Shown here: in pieces, positions 1-12,474 of the stretch
How the letters are laid out: every line of letters starts with the position of its first letter
Numbering within the stretch: position 1 is the first letter of the stretch
Assembly: GCA_038501625.1 (NCBI GenBank)
Contig: JAZAYU010000009.1
Location: 11,832,396 to 11,896,395, forward strand
DNA: 64,000 nt
Source of the DNA: Corbicula japonica
Taxonomy: Eukaryota > Mollusca > Bivalvia > Venerida > Cyrenidae
Direction of reading: 5' to 3'
Program-made: the position numbers and the translations under genes
The notes under the pieces: generated by a model
Told to the model about the DNA's origin: nothing
Seen by the model: the letters and a program-made list of their open reading frames with translations, nothing else
Databases searched by the model: none

Positions 1-130
1 TTTCCCCATTATCACACAGGTGTTATCTATATAAAAAATATCATTTAGAAAAAAGCAGTAGAGGATATACTTTTTCATGTCGAAAATATCTAACAGATCA
101 ATCATTGGGTTTAAAGCATTAAACGTGCTG

Positions 131-269
131 TGCGGATCTAGATGGGGTTGCTCGAGCAGCAAGATTTTTTTTCATGTGTATTTCGGCCGGAGAATCGGAA
201 ATTTTCATTCGACTACCCTTAAGCCGCCAAAAACCTCTCATTTTCTGGACATCTTGCATCCGACCCTGA
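131..269 (-). mobile_element. hAT-like miniature element, copy 1
   Basis: A minus-strand copy of a short repeat also found at 3836-3988, 21638-21806 and 47520-47682. On the element strand it starts CAGGGTCGGATGCAAGAT and ends with a GGATCCGC-type sequence. Fuller copies have ends agreeing with CAGGG(G/T)CGGATNCA, the type of terminal inverted repeat seen in hAT elements. This copy has lost its outermost bases at the low-coordinate end. No 8-bp target duplication could be confirmed. It has no coding capacity: the 75-codon frame across it is incidental. Confidence 0.5.
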
Positions 270-1344
270 CTTACCATTATAAAATAGTTCAGACGTTATT
301 TTGAACGAGAAATTATTCGCGCACTCAATTCAGTTTAGCATTTTAGCAGAGTTTTCGTAAATTATCATACTATCGTTAACGTTTCTTAGCTCGGGAAGTG
401 TGTCGTGTTTCTTGCCCTTACGTCTTGATCACAATCCACATTACTGGTTGACAGAAACTTACGTGTATCTTCTAAACAATTAAAGGTTAATATGGAATGG
501 TAATTCAGTTTGATAAATCGGCAGATTTATTGGTAAATAATTTACATATTAACAAAGAATTTGGTGTCACACCCTGCGTACAGATGGTCATATTATTGCT
601 TGCGTGTGAAACTGTAACTAGGTTTGGTTTTATTATTGCTGTTATATAGGGTGCAATTCACATCTCAGTGTTATGGACACATTTACATTTACAAGCCGAA
701 AATTAATGTTAAATAGATTTTGACCCATAAATATTGAATAAGCAAAGTTACTGTTAACATCACTTAACAGCAACAGGGAAACTGTTAACGCCACTTAACA
801 ACAGCATGGTTAATGTTAACACAACTTAGCAGCTGTACCGAAGTCCTGATTTATAGACAGAAAATATTTAAAAGTTTATTCCACTTTTTTGGTAATTCGA
901 TATTTTACTCTATCTCTACAAAATCTGTTAATATTACATTATTATATTTCTTTCACCCTAGTTCAACTGCTTTTATTAGTAGGAAACGCTCTCAAATTAC
1001 GTTTACGTTTTGTTTTCTTCTAATATATTATCGTCCTATCTACCCGTTGACTCGCCATGAGGCCTTATGACAAAAGTCTTGTCCCCAAGTCGCGAAGATT
1101 TCTAAAGCTTTAATGTGTCACTTAGTATTTTTTGTTTTGCTGTTAGCTTTTGAACGTCTGTTCATACGCCTTTTACCAATTGAAGGGGTGGATTTGTGAA
1201 ACTCGAAACTCCCGCTTGCAGCTGTGTGCCCATGTAAAAGAGAATAAAGTTCAATGTAATAAAAATGAATGAAAGACAAACTGCTAGAAGGCAAGAAATA
1301 ATAAAGAGCTATGAAATAAAATATGTCAGTGGTGGTCAGTGCCC
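270..1344. other. no gene recognised; AT-rich single-copy-like DNA
   Basis: No splice-bounded coding segment or complete repeat was seen. The 16-mer GACAAAAGTCTTGTCC at 1069-1084 matches the terminal repeat of the small element at 39651-39875, so a relic of that family may be present. If the BMP3-like gene begins upstream of the window, this is first-intron DNA. Confidence 0.4.
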
Positions 1345-1480
1345 AAGGTTATAAACCTGAGCATGGAAACCAGTCTCAAATCTCAAGCATCTGATTGGCT
1401 GAAATGGCGACTGGTCGCCATTTCAGCCAATCAGATGCTTGAGATTTGAGACTGGTTTCCAATCTCAGCTTTATAACCTT
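1345..1480. mobile_element. foldback (palindromic) MITE, family A copy 1
   Basis: A near-perfect palindrome of about 136 bp. It runs from AAGGTTATAAA to TTTATAACCTT, with arms containing CCAGTCTCAAATCTCAAGC and its complement, meeting at the centre GGCGAC-TG-GTCGCC. The whole unit can form one long hairpin or cruciform. The same unit recurs at 2496, 3474, 7503, 20188, 27790 and 44201, with shortened copies at 1880, 2890 and 4471. It has no coding capacity. It is interpreted as a non-autonomous foldback DNA transposon; no transposase source is visible. Confidence 0.8.
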
Positions 1481-1879
1481 CAGGCCTGATGAAAGAGGTT
1501 TTCAAAAATAAATTTGATTTTATGATCTTCCCAAGGGTTTACTTCGAAACGCCAAACAAACGATTAAATTGTACTTTTTTCTAACTGGGTCGGTAGTGTC
1601 TATCACCGTAATGAAAAAACACGTTAATATTTCAATTGATGTACACCATTATTGCAGTTAAATTGAAAACATTGAACGATTCAACATTTAGATTAAGTAA
1701 ATATGTTATATCTGGTGTTTCGAACAAAGCAATGAAAGGTTTTTTATGTTTTAAAATGTTTTTATCTTAACACCAACAAAAATTACCATTAAAAGCATAA
1801 CTATCAAAATGATATAGGATAATTGATCTAAAGGTGCAATGAACGTCCTACTTTGAACATCTCTTTGCTGAAGAATTTA

Positions 1880-1952
1880 GGACTGATCGCCGTTTAAGCC
1901 AATCAGATGCTAGAGATTTGAGACTGGTTTCCATTCTCAGTTTTATAACCTT
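1880..1952. mobile_element. family A foldback MITE, single arm only
   Basis: Only the right arm of family A is present (GCCAATCAGATGC ... GAGATTTGAGACTGG ... TTTTATAACCTT), beginning near the palindrome centre. It is a half element, perhaps left by deletion of the other arm through a hairpin. Confidence 0.6.
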
Positions 1953-2495
1953 GAGCACATATCCCGAACGACTTAATATTACTTTCGGAAGTATAAACAT
2001 ACACCATTAATGAAGAAGTTCAATCTAAGTACATTTATAGTGCTATATTGGAAATAGCAAGAATTTGAGGCGAACACGGAGTTGAAAACTGTTAAAGCTA
2101 CCCGTGCTATAGTATTTATTACATGTAATGAAAACTTAAATTTATATATGAAAAAAATCAATGTAAACAAAAAACTGATTTTGCATTTATTAGAATCATA
2201 TTAGAAGAGGAGTTTAAATTGCTGTGCTCAAGAAAAAAGAATAACGGATGAAAACAAAGAGTTCACGTACAGTTAACTAGGCTAGCTGGTGCCAAAATGG
2301 CGCATAACTTTGATGATATAGATGATATTACAGGGATAACAGATTGCTTACATAGTGATTTAAACTGGACAAGGGATCTAGCTGTGGTTGTAACACCGTA
2401 TTATCTTGTTAACAGTGTTTAGGCAAAGGTCTGTATAGGAAAGTTATTTGAAGTATGTCCTCTGTCACTTGTACTTTCATTCATAAGTAATCCCC
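1953..2495. other. no gene recognised
   Basis: AT-rich sequence between two foldback copies. The minus-strand frame over 1979-2170 has no domain, repeat or splice signal that would support coding. Confidence 0.4.
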
Positions 2496-2630
2496 AAGGT
2501 TATAAACTGAGAATGGAAACCAGTCTCAAATCTCTAGCATTTGATTGGCTAAACTGGAGACAAGTCTCCAATTCAGCTAATCAGATCCTTCAGATTTGAG
2601 ACTGATTTCTAACATTAATTTAATAACCCT
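2496..2630. mobile_element. family A foldback MITE, copy 3 (diverged)
   Basis: A palindrome of the same family with several arm mismatches (CTCTAGCATTTGATTGGC on one side, CAGATCCTTCAGATTTGAG on the other) and the worn end AATAACCCT. It is more diverged than copies 1 and 9, which suggests an older insertion. Confidence 0.7.
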
Positions 2631-2889
2631 GGACCCAGGACTGGGAATTACGATTCTTCTTTATTGTGTTTTCTTCATAGTCGCATTTGTTAATGTTTTC
2701 AACATCATTTCTGGCTATGATCTTGGCATTTAACTCTGGAAGCTAATGACAAAAACCAGCGTACAGACTTAATTGTCAACTTTTATGGCTAAAAGATTGG
2801 TAGATTATCAGATATACAAATCTCCAGGTCAATAAAATTAATTAGAACCATCAAAGACCTGCTTTAAACTTTGACAATCAGGGCCAAAG

Positions 2890-3000
2890 ATCATTTAACT
2901 AAAGCAGGAGACCAGTCTCAAATCTCAAGCATCTGATTGGCTGAAATGGCGACTGATGCTTGAGATTTGAGACTGGTCTCCAATCTTAGTTTTATAATCT
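2890..3000. mobile_element. family A foldback MITE, copy 4 (centre deleted)
   Basis: Both arms are present but the centre is shortened: ATGGCGACTGATGCTTGAG joins the left half straight to the outer part of the right arm. The deletion removes the inner bases of the hairpin, as expected from replication slippage across a cruciform. Confidence 0.65.
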
Positions 3001-3473
3001 TCAACCTTGTTTAGCGAACTGCAAACAATAACAGTCATTTGTTTATGCACTGGAAACTTTTAATGCATCAAGACCTGAGAAGGAACCAAAGGTACCACAG
3101 TTCCCAGCTGTTCTAGAATTAAAAGTTGAATGTTTGTAATCGTTTAAAATGTTATTATATTAAATTATGTTGGAAACCTCTAATAAATTTTGATTTTAAT
3201 TTAAAAGGCAAAAATAATAAATCTTTAAAGCATAACAGAATAAATCTTTAAAGCATATCAAAATCTGTAAAGCTATAAAGCTTATCCCAATTATATGTAA
3301 CGTTCGTATAGTAATTGCAATTTAACTCATTACATATACATAAGTCAAGTACGTTAAAATATGTAGAAGAACACTAGATACCTCAAGGAAAGTGTAAAAT
3401 GATACCAAATATGATAAGTAGGAACCAGTATGGGTCTAAGAATGTCATGGAATACAGTGACACCTGAGTCCAA

Positions 3474-3606
3474 GAACATAAAACTGAATCTGGAGACCAG
3501 TCTCAAATATCAGGCATCTGATTGGCTGAAATGGCGACTGGTCGCCATTTCAGCCAATCAGATACTTGATATTTGGGACTGGTCTCCAATCTTAGATTTA
3601 TGATCT
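3474..3606. mobile_element. family A foldback MITE, copy 5
   Basis: A full-length palindrome centred on GGCGACTGGTCGCC. It has arm substitutions (ATCAGGCATCTG against CAGATACTTGATA) and the outer ends have drifted to AACATAAAACTG and GATTTATGATC. Confidence 0.7.
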
Positions 3607-3835
3607 CGGACAAATCACCATACCCAGACTGATCTTCTCAATGTCTGTTAGCATATCTGGAACAAAATAAAACACCATGACCTCTTCTGTTGCCATGCCA
3701 ATCAAAATATCTAATTTTTAAATAATTTTTACAAGTCAGCGTGGTAATTTGATCTTTTGCTAAATAAGAATTGTACATTTTCTAGGAGTGTTTACGTCAT
3801 TGTATTTGTATATAATGGCACGATGACAGGTGTAA

Positions 3836-3988
3836 CAGGGTCGGATGCAAGATTTCTAGTAAGAGGGTTTCATTCGGGCTGTCTTAAGGTATTTACATAA
3901 TAATTTCTAACATTCTGGCCAAAATCTCAATGAAAATAAAATATTGGTGCCCGCAAAGGAGTATGAACCCCCTCTGGATCCGCCCATG
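3836..3988 (+). mobile_element. hAT-like miniature element, copy 2
   Basis: Plus-strand copy running from CAGGGTCGGATGCAAGAT to CCCCCTCTGGATCCGCCC. The two ends are inverted relatives (CAGGG-CGGAT-CA). About 150 bp, with no coding capacity. Confidence 0.55.
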
Positions 3989-4470
3989 CGATGCCTTTAG
4001 GTGAAGAGTTGGATGGCGGTGGGTATTAGATGAATAGAAAAATTTAATATTTACAATGCCCGGAATCCTGTCTTCACGTCTATCGTCTTTATTTCCCTAA
4101 TCAAAACAATGATATAATGATCGGTTCAGGCGTTGGTTATACAAGCTTTCGACCTTGTTCCGTTTGCAAATCGTGGGTGGAAAACAAAGCGTCAGTATAT
4201 GTAATATCTTAACGTCAGTTTGGTTTGATTAACCTTTCATGAACGATTGCTAATTAATTAAAGGGAAAGAATATACTAGTCAGTTTAATTAATTTCATTA
4301 TAAACTATTGACATTTCTGTGTCTCATAAGTTCATCTTTTCGAGCGGTCGAAGCGAAAAGCTTCTAAGTGATATTAAATAAAGTAGCAGATATGACTTTT
4401 TTTCGCCTCTACGATTTTTTTAATTAAACGGCTGCTGCCAGTAAAATCGTAGTCTTTTGTAGCCGTTGCC

Positions 4471-4578
4471 CGAGATCATAAAACGAAATCTGGAGACCAG
4501 TCTCGCAACTTGTCGCCATTTCAGCCAATCCGATGCTTGAGATTTGAGACTGGTCTCCAACTCTGAGTTTAATGATAT
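4471..4578. mobile_element. family A foldback MITE, copy 6 (partial)
   Basis: The outer part of the left arm (GGAGACCAGTCTC) is followed almost directly by the right half (GTCGCCATTTCAGCCAATC ... GATTTGAGACTGG). About 25 bp of the left arm is missing. A minus-strand frame across it is a by-product of the repeat. Confidence 0.6.
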
Positions 4579-7502
4579 TTGGCCCTTATCGTGACGTAGA
4601 AGCTTAAATTTGATCATATGCCTCAAAATCGATTGTTTCTGAACAGAACATATTTTATAGCATTAACCTTAATAACCCCTTTATACCTAACATGACAAAA
4701 AACATTAATTATTTAAGACAACATAATTATGTTATTGAAGACCAAACGTATGCTAGTTGGAGATCAAAATATCTAAAACAAGATGAACAATGTTGACAGA
4801 TCTTCAAAAACAAAAACTGCAGTCATTTGAAATGATGGATATGAGGTCAGGCATGTTTGATTAAGGGCTGAATACCATGTTATCAGAGTTCGCGTGTCAT
4901 CGGCTTCCTGGGTGCTATTACCACGTCTTGCTAAGGCTTTGTTTAACACTTGGATTTAATAAGATTAAGCTTTTAACCTAATGCATATCCGACGTAAGAA
5001 GACGACTTAAACAAACTTTACAGGAACAATAAAAGACCAAATGGAAAACGACAAGGTTCAGAAACGCGATATTGATATTTGTCTTCTATAAACTACTCCT
5101 GACTTACTCGTAAAACGGGTATTAAATTGACAGTGGCCTTGTTGCAATTAAAGCTAATGAACAATCAACGATTAATATTTTATATATTTAAGAGCGGATT
5201 ATTCGAGAAGCTTTTATATTTACTTGCACAGACCAAAAGACTCATTAGTAAACAGTTATCTGTATGAATCAGTTAACCCATAAACGAATACATTTGCGAT
5301 TGCACTTTATCGATTTGCTAGAATTTCAATAAATGTCATAATTAGGTGCCATGGGAATATAATTATCAAAAAGTAAAACAGAAGGACATAAATAACAACA
5401 TTTGAAATTGCATTGTGTCATGTTGCCGATTTCTTAATTGATTAAAATACTGTTGACATCAATTGCATGTTCATTGTGTCACCATGTATTAATTTAAAAT
5501 CGCAATCAACAAACAAACAACAAAGAAGCTATGCTATCAAACGTAACATCAGCCCTACAACCGTTCAGCGAGGACCATCAGGCCGTTGTGGTAATTTCTC
5601 CAGAAAGTGACAAGCACGATGACCATTAGAACTCGCGTTGACAGGTTATTGTATCTGGAGATACTATCAGACTTGTAAGATAACATATCCGGTTTTATCA
5701 GTTTAATATCAACGCTTGTATTTTCTCTTTGCCATTAATGATGATATTATCAAAATTTATAATGACAATATAAATGTCGTTTACAGTAGTGATTAATTCA
5801 TGATAAATCACCAAGACGTCAAAGTGTAATTCATTAAAATACTATTGAAGACGCATTCGTGTGGACATAATTAATGATTGGCATATTTTCCCATTTAACA
5901 CGTGTTTAGCGTTTGAATTGAAACAGGAGTAGGTTTTCCAGTCAAGTAATGCATATTTTGGTTTTCAGTTTTTTTTACCGATTATATTTAAAACGCAGTT
6001 TTAATAGTTGATGTGGGTAAAAGTCACATCGGGTGGGTTAGGTTGGGGATGCGGAATTATGTAATACGCGAATGAGTGCATAAATAATAAAAAGACTTTC
6101 GTGCAACAAGTCACAATAATGAAGAAAAATAGCAGAGTATTTTATAAGACAAGATTAAACATTACAAAAAGACAAGAAGCAATTATGGAAATAAATAGCA
6201 TTAGACAAATACGTGTGTATGTAATGACACAAAACACAGTATAGACAAATTTGATTGACAAAATTTAATATCAAACGAAAGTTGAAACATCGCTAAATAT
6301 CAAAAACATGAGAAAAGTATGTATTGCACGTATAAAACACAGTATAGACAAATTTAATATTTAAAGAGACAACTGTTTGTATTAAATGTAAAAATATACT
6401 GCATAAGACAAAAATATCCTGCATAACAAAATATCAAAACAAAAAAAAGGATTAGAGGCGAATGTTAAAATCGGTAAACAAAGCGTTAGTTGTTGTAATA
6501 AATAATGATGGTCAAAAACTGAGAAACCCGTAGGTTCAAAATGCATTAACCTTTGACTTATTAAACACGGAAAAATCTGGAAATAGAATAAATATACGTC
6601 TAGGGCATCTCAATGAGAATATGTGGCGACTTTGGGATAAAATCTAAGGCCGAATACTTTACAAACAGAAAAAGCGATTCATTTTTGCTTGCAGTTAAGT
6701 TGTAAAGAGGCGTCAGCGAGATTTCGCTCCATTCGACGTTAATTTTACGTTTGCTTTAAGTTGTAAGACCAATCTTTAAAAGTGGATTAAAAGCATGCTA
6801 TCGTAGACTTATCTATGATTCTGTTTACTAAACAAATACACCCGTAGGATAGAATGAGATTTAATAACAGAGATTTGATTATTATTGAAAAGAGGTCAAA
6901 CTCAAGTAAACTAATTATTTCCCCGCAGACATTTTGACTAAAATCAGGAGTTAGGATTACATAGGGATTAATATCACAGAATTTGAGTATCTGAAATTAA
7001 TTCAGAAAATCCTGTAAACGTCAAATGGGAAAATTTAGCAGTTTCTAACAACAGCTCACAAAACCGAGTAAATAATTTAATCAGTTTTATTTGTGCGGTA
7101 GGTTGTCTGATGGTGATGATAAGACAAGCGCTGATGCCAGCAAAGAAACTTTATACCTCTCTGTGTAACGTTACGTGTCTGTCGGAAATAAATTGCACGA
7201 AAAATTATGTAAAAATAAGCCTTGAACAGGCTCTATCAAACTGAGCCTGGAATATTTTCCTATTTGTCGTTTTCGGTTGCTTTTACCGTTCTATTTTCAT
7301 ATGTTGACATAGCAGATCCAATTTCCAATGAAAACATTAAGAGACTAACCGAAAAAAAAACAACAACAATCTTTCAAAGTCTTTTAGTGCTCTGTATCAT
7401 CCTTAAAAAGTCGCCCCAACTTCTTTTCATTGTTATTATTACTGGAACATTGAAATTATGTCGATCATTCAGTTCCACTAGAAGATATAATATTGTTGAC
7501 TA
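4579..7502. other. repeat-poor noncoding stretch upstream of the BMP3-like exons
   Basis: The longest stretch of the first 30 kb with no recognised repeat. It is AT-rich with patches of balanced composition. At 5531-5629 a 32-codon plus-strand frame (starts MLSNVTSALQ, ends SDKHDDH) sits in a GC-richer patch, but it has no splice context and is not called as a gene. TAATTA-type homeodomain core sites recur around 4250, 5410-5500 and 5790-5880. A 20-bp block (ACACAGTATAGACAAATTT) occurs twice near 6235 and 6338. Cis-regulatory function is only a guess from position. Confidence 0.3.
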
Positions 7503-7646
7503 GGGCCCAATTATCAGAAATCTGGTGACCAGTCTCAAATCTCAAGCATCTGATTGGTTGAAATGGCATTCAATCGCAACTTCAGCCAATTAGATGCTTG
7601 AGATTTGAGACTCGTCTCCAGATTTAGCTTATGTATGATCTTTGGC
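7503..7646. mobile_element. family A foldback MITE, copy 7
   Basis: Both arms are present (ACCAGTCTCAAATCTCAAGC and GATGCTTGAGATTTGAGAC). The centre has diverged to CATTCAATCGCAACTTC, so the loop is no longer self-complementary. Seventh family A copy within 7.6 kb. Confidence 0.65.
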
Positions 7647-10139
7647 ATAGGCATTTTGAATCTTCCGTACAAATTATGAAACTAGTATACTAAATATGTG
7701 TTTAGCCAGTCTTCTTGTGGCTTTAGTGCAGAAATGACATACGACCGTGGGTTTATTTTGACTTTAACAACTTCGTGATTATCACAATGGTGTCAAAGGT
7801 GCCACGAGGGCGCCTGTAATAATTGTTACACTGTGTATCTACCGAAACAAAAGCACGTTGATTTCCTAAATACTTTTTATATGAAAATGATCTGTAGTTT
7901 GATGCTTGTGATTTCTGTCGAGATCTTCTAAGTCGCTGTGCCGGTAACCCCGCATGTTCTAGTATGTATTGTTTATGATGTTACTCTGTCGCCCCCATGT
8001 TTGTCCGTCTGTCTTCTTGTTGTATTATGAGTCTATGTTTTCTAAAATTTCTATGTCTGTCTTGTCCGTCCGCTTGTCTGTCTGTGTGTCTGTTTATCTT
8101 CTGAGACTGTGATTTCCAAAACTTGTATTATAATTTCTGACCGTCCTTCACCCTACTCAATATATCCGATATAAGAGACATTTATGTGGATTTAATTTAG
8201 TTACAAAGTAATTAATTTAGTACACCCACACTTTGGTTGACAAATTGAGATTAATCTGAATATTTAACATTATTTTTTTAACTCGTATGCACATACTTAA
8301 AAAGTGGTATTTTTATAGTACAAGTTAGAGTTAATAATTCAATTTTATTAATTGATATAGATGTCTACGTTCTCTATGTCCTTGTTTGTTTGTGTTTTGT
8401 GTGAGTTTTTGTTGTTGCGTTTTCCTAGTCAACGAAAGAAACCAGCTTGTAAAACAAATACCATATAGTGTGCATCATTTATTTTATTTAAAAATGAAAT
8501 CATAAAAAAGTGTTTTCTCGTTCAAATGATTGCTCATCTGGGTAAATTCAACAGTGTAAAAGGTTTCTCTAATACTTTGGAGTATGTGTAAAACAAATTA
8601 GATTACGGTACTGTAGTTTGGCAATATCTATCACAAACTAAAGTTTATTTGACTTTTAATGAGCGGACATTCAAACAAGTGCAAGGACTTGTGGCATTTG
8701 ACAGCACTTGACCATTACTAAAACGAGGTCATTACATCAGTTCTCAATAACATCTCTTGAAAATAGTGAGAAATTATCATAATTTTGAAGACTTATTTTA
8801 TGACATGAAAATTCTCCCTTGTGGGAAATATTTTGAAATTGCGCAATGTTTATATCTGACATTTACTACAGGTCACTTTTATTGCAATAATAAGCCATAT
8901 ATACAAATCACAAGCAAATAATGACTAGACGGCAGCGCTGTAAACAAATCAGGTACCTTAAGTAATAGAATCGATGATGTTTGTGCAGATACACTATTGG
9001 GTAACTTGATACTGTGCGATCCAGAAAGCATCGAGCATAACTTGAAACAAAGCACTGAAAGTACTGAGGGGTGGGCATACCTACTGTCAGGACTTTAGAA
9101 ATTTAGAGCTACTTTCGGCGGTTCTAAGGCTGCAGTTTGTTACTATTATTAGACCAGTTGAGACTGTCAAAGTCAGAAAATTAATAACTCTGGGTCTGCC
9201 GACCCAAAAATGATTTTCATTTCCTGACTTCCATCGCTATTATCGCTGTATTGCTCCTTGTAACCTCTATGTACATTAGAAATCATAAAAATAAAATGAA
9301 AATTTGTTTGTGTTAGTAAAATATTGTTTTTTTCCACTCGTGGAAACAAAAACAACAACAACACCACAACAAATAAACAAGCTCAAAAACTACGACATCT
9401 ATTTTGTTAAAATTGAAACAGATTTCTCATTAAATAAACCAAATAAATTATCCTCTGTATTTTTTTCTTAATTTAATAAGACATTTCCTATTTGATTTGA
9501 ACTGGTAGTATTTATAAATACGTAATATAAATACATGTTCTAAATATACTGTTCATTATACTTTACCTTGCCCCCATGTCAACTGCACGTGTAAGTTTAC
9601 TTACACGCACTTGTTTTAATCATCATCCAATAATATCTATCGTAGAAGTAAAGGATTCGGTTTTCATTCAATTTTGTTATTTCATCATGACTGTTTCTTA
9701 CATGCGTTAAATATTTATCATTCTGTGGCAAAAATTTACCGACATTTATTACTGGTTTAGTTAGGCGTTTAACCGATCTACAGTGGTTTGAAACGTTATC
9801 TGGCGCCCAACAAAGTAAATAATTGTAGATTTTTGTAATTTACTGGTAGATATGAAGATACAAATAGCTTATCATAATGTGTGTAGTTATGATTACATTA
9901 ACATTTTATAAATTGGAAAGCAAATCATCAAAATGTACTAAAAGGAAACACAAGTGTACAATAACTTCTTATTACATGTGTTCTTTTAAACGCAACCCAT
10001 AAGGAACGAGTTTTTCAGTAAGCTGCGAATTTTGTTTTATGGACTCTGTAGATGATCGTTAAAACCTGAATGTTACAGCTGGTGAATATCTGTTAAAGAA
10101 GCCTAAGGAAATGTTAAACTATCGGTCCTGTTCCCATCT
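7647..10139. other. no gene recognised; CT-rich tract inside
   Basis: AT-rich noncoding DNA. A pyrimidine-rich, GTCT-biased tract lies at about 7995-8105 (repeated GTCTGTC, GTCCGTC). Nothing else could be assigned. Confidence 0.35.
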
Positions 10140-10345
10140 CGGCATGATGCACTGTTATTTCTGTGCAAGACACACCATTATTTGCGAGCGTGTACTATTT
10201 TTTAGAGAACTTTGTAACACCGTTTTTAGTGGACATGTTACACTTTTATTTGTGGGCATGTTACGCCGTTATTTGGGGCATATTACGCCGTTATTTGCGG
10301 CATGTTACGCCTGTATTTGCGGGCTTGTTACACAAAAAATTATTG
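10140..10345 (+). repeat. minisatellite, 22-24 bp unit
   Basis: Imperfect tandem copies of a unit close to GGGCATGTTACGCCGTTATT, most regular from 10205 to 10345 and decaying on both sides. Because most units keep an open phase, frames of 93 and 123 codons appear here. They read as low-complexity repeats (YYFLENFVTP, CYAVIWGILRRYL) and are not genes. Confidence 0.65.
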
Positions 10346-12474
10346 CATTTTTCACGCGCCACTCTGGACTTGTTACACATTCAAATACTTGAAATAAATT
10401 TAAAAAAAACATTCGGCAATCCGATAATTTTAGATCAAACTGTTGTTGACCAGTATAAGATTGCTAAATGGTCCAAACACGTTTACAATTCTTGTGAGGA
10501 GCTTCCGGCCAATGAAACCACAAATTTACCTTAATATTGCAATTGAAGACGTAAATTCTTGAATGCGTTTCATGAAACATGTGTTCATACAGCACACTAC
10601 ACATATTTAAATTGCAATCCTTTCATTAGAGCAACTCACACGGATTCCATCTTTTGTCAACTCATGGTTCACTGGGAGAGGCTTTTGTATAATTAAGTAG
10701 CTTCAAGCAAGTATCAAAGGAAGTCCATCTACTACCAATATGTTTTTTTCACGTCAAATATCAATGCTCTTTTGAGTTCATTCAATGGGCATATATTTGT
10801 GTTACATTTTCTTTGAAAACATTTAATTTTGTCTCAGCGTTTTTGTAATAAGGCAAGTATGTTATTAAAATCGCGTCGCGGGGTCCCTTTCTTTACGTAG
10901 AAATCAATTCGGAACGAGTGCGTCCTTTTTCATTACGCTAAATCTACCATTGAAATAATCATAATTCTGTTTAACAAAAAAATTTAAATACCACAAATGC
11001 GTAACAAATTGACTATTCGAAACCGCTTAGGAGAACGAATTCGTTGAATAATAATAATAAGCATATTTTCATCGACACGAACGTATTTATAAACATACCA
11101 CATGCTGGAGTTTTCTCTTCAAAATCACATATACCGTAAATTGAGTCAACTTTTCAAAAACAACAAGAATAATTATAATGTGTTTTTTTTCAACTTTAGT
11201 ATGAATATTGTCGGGTTTTTTTGCAAATACTTTATTAACTGTAATAAAAAAAAGAAACCTTTTTAAAATTTCGATTAATATGATTTATTTTGTAAACAAC
11301 CCCATCTGCGACGAAAGCTTACGGAAACATACGTAAACTTACGGGAAATTTCAATTAAATATTGATAAAGCACAATTTAATTTCTTTTTTACCTCCCGCT
11401 ACCTAAACAAGTTTGCAATGTCAACGTTAACACCGAGACCTCGACAACAAAACCTGCACATAAATTACATATTGGGGTCCCCCAATTAACTATCAATTTC
11501 GCAAAACGTTATCTTTTCAGTCTGTCCAGATCATCAAAGTTTGTGATAGCCGGCTTTTGAACTTTACAGTGATTTCATTTGGTAGAAAGATCTCTACTTA
11601 ATACACAGTCATTAAAACGATGTTAAATAAACAAAACGGCATGTATGAAACTGTTAAGGTTGCTAAGATGATAACAGACTTAAAATGATTAAAAGGGATT
11701 AAGAAAATAAATAATGTGAAGTCCGACCTTGCTGATTTTGTGGAATTTTATGGTTTACGGTTTGATTGAATTGTAATATATGATCAGACCTTATTGTTTC
11801 GACAAAATCGCATAACACCCCTGCTGATGCAAACAGTTTATCACCGCAACTTAAACAATAAACTGATTTCTTGGGAAATTGTTTTCAAAATCAAGTATTA
11901 AGCGTAGGTCCCCGGTCGCTAAATTAAAACAACAAAAACACAAAAACGATCGGTGTTCAAAAACAATAATTAAAAAAGTGAACGCGACGGTTTACCACTT
12001 GAAATGGTCAGTAGATATATATTTTTTTCTCACTGGGGTGGGGGGGGGGGGGGGGGTTAGCGTGAACCAAACTTTTGTCACGTCAAATTCGTAAGAATCA
12101 TCAAGCGGCCTTGGTAAATTAGCTCCAGTGCGCCAGTAGGATTTCTGTGTATACGTTGTCAAGCGGACATAGCGTAAAACAACTGGCTCTAGAAAATCAA
12201 ACCGAATATTCAAACATAAAATTGTGCTCAAACAAACCATCCTTAAACAAGTCATAATTCCGCATATACACTGTCACAGTATTACAATGTAACCCATATC
12301 TATTATAATTATTTTAAACAAGAGTGCAAACAATCGAAGGCTGAGTTGCAAGACCCATAGAAAAAAGTAAACTTGTGTTGGCAATAATGTAGATAGTCTG
12401 AATATTTTACAGCCACCTCATATCATGTTAACAACAACAATGTAGAATTTAAACATATTGCGTGTCTATTTCAG
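10346..12474. other. noncoding DNA ending at a 3' splice site; contains a G17 run
   Basis: No exon-like segment was found. A run of 17 consecutive G at 12040-12056 (preceded by GGGG-T) is a quadruplex-prone and slippage-prone tract. The last bases, TGTCTATTTCAG, form a good polypyrimidine/AG acceptor for the exon beginning at 12475, so this is the 3' part of the intron upstream of that exon. Confidence 0.5.

Noticed and set aside
10111..10534. Plus-strand frames of 93 and 123 codons, the latter rich in aromatic and hydrophobic residues
   Set aside because: They lie on a 22-24 bp minisatellite and its decayed flanks; there is no signal peptide, splice site or domain.
12462..12474. GTG start just before the BMP3-like exon
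   Set aside because: These bases are the polypyrimidine tract and AG of the splice acceptor; the true start lies in an upstream exon.
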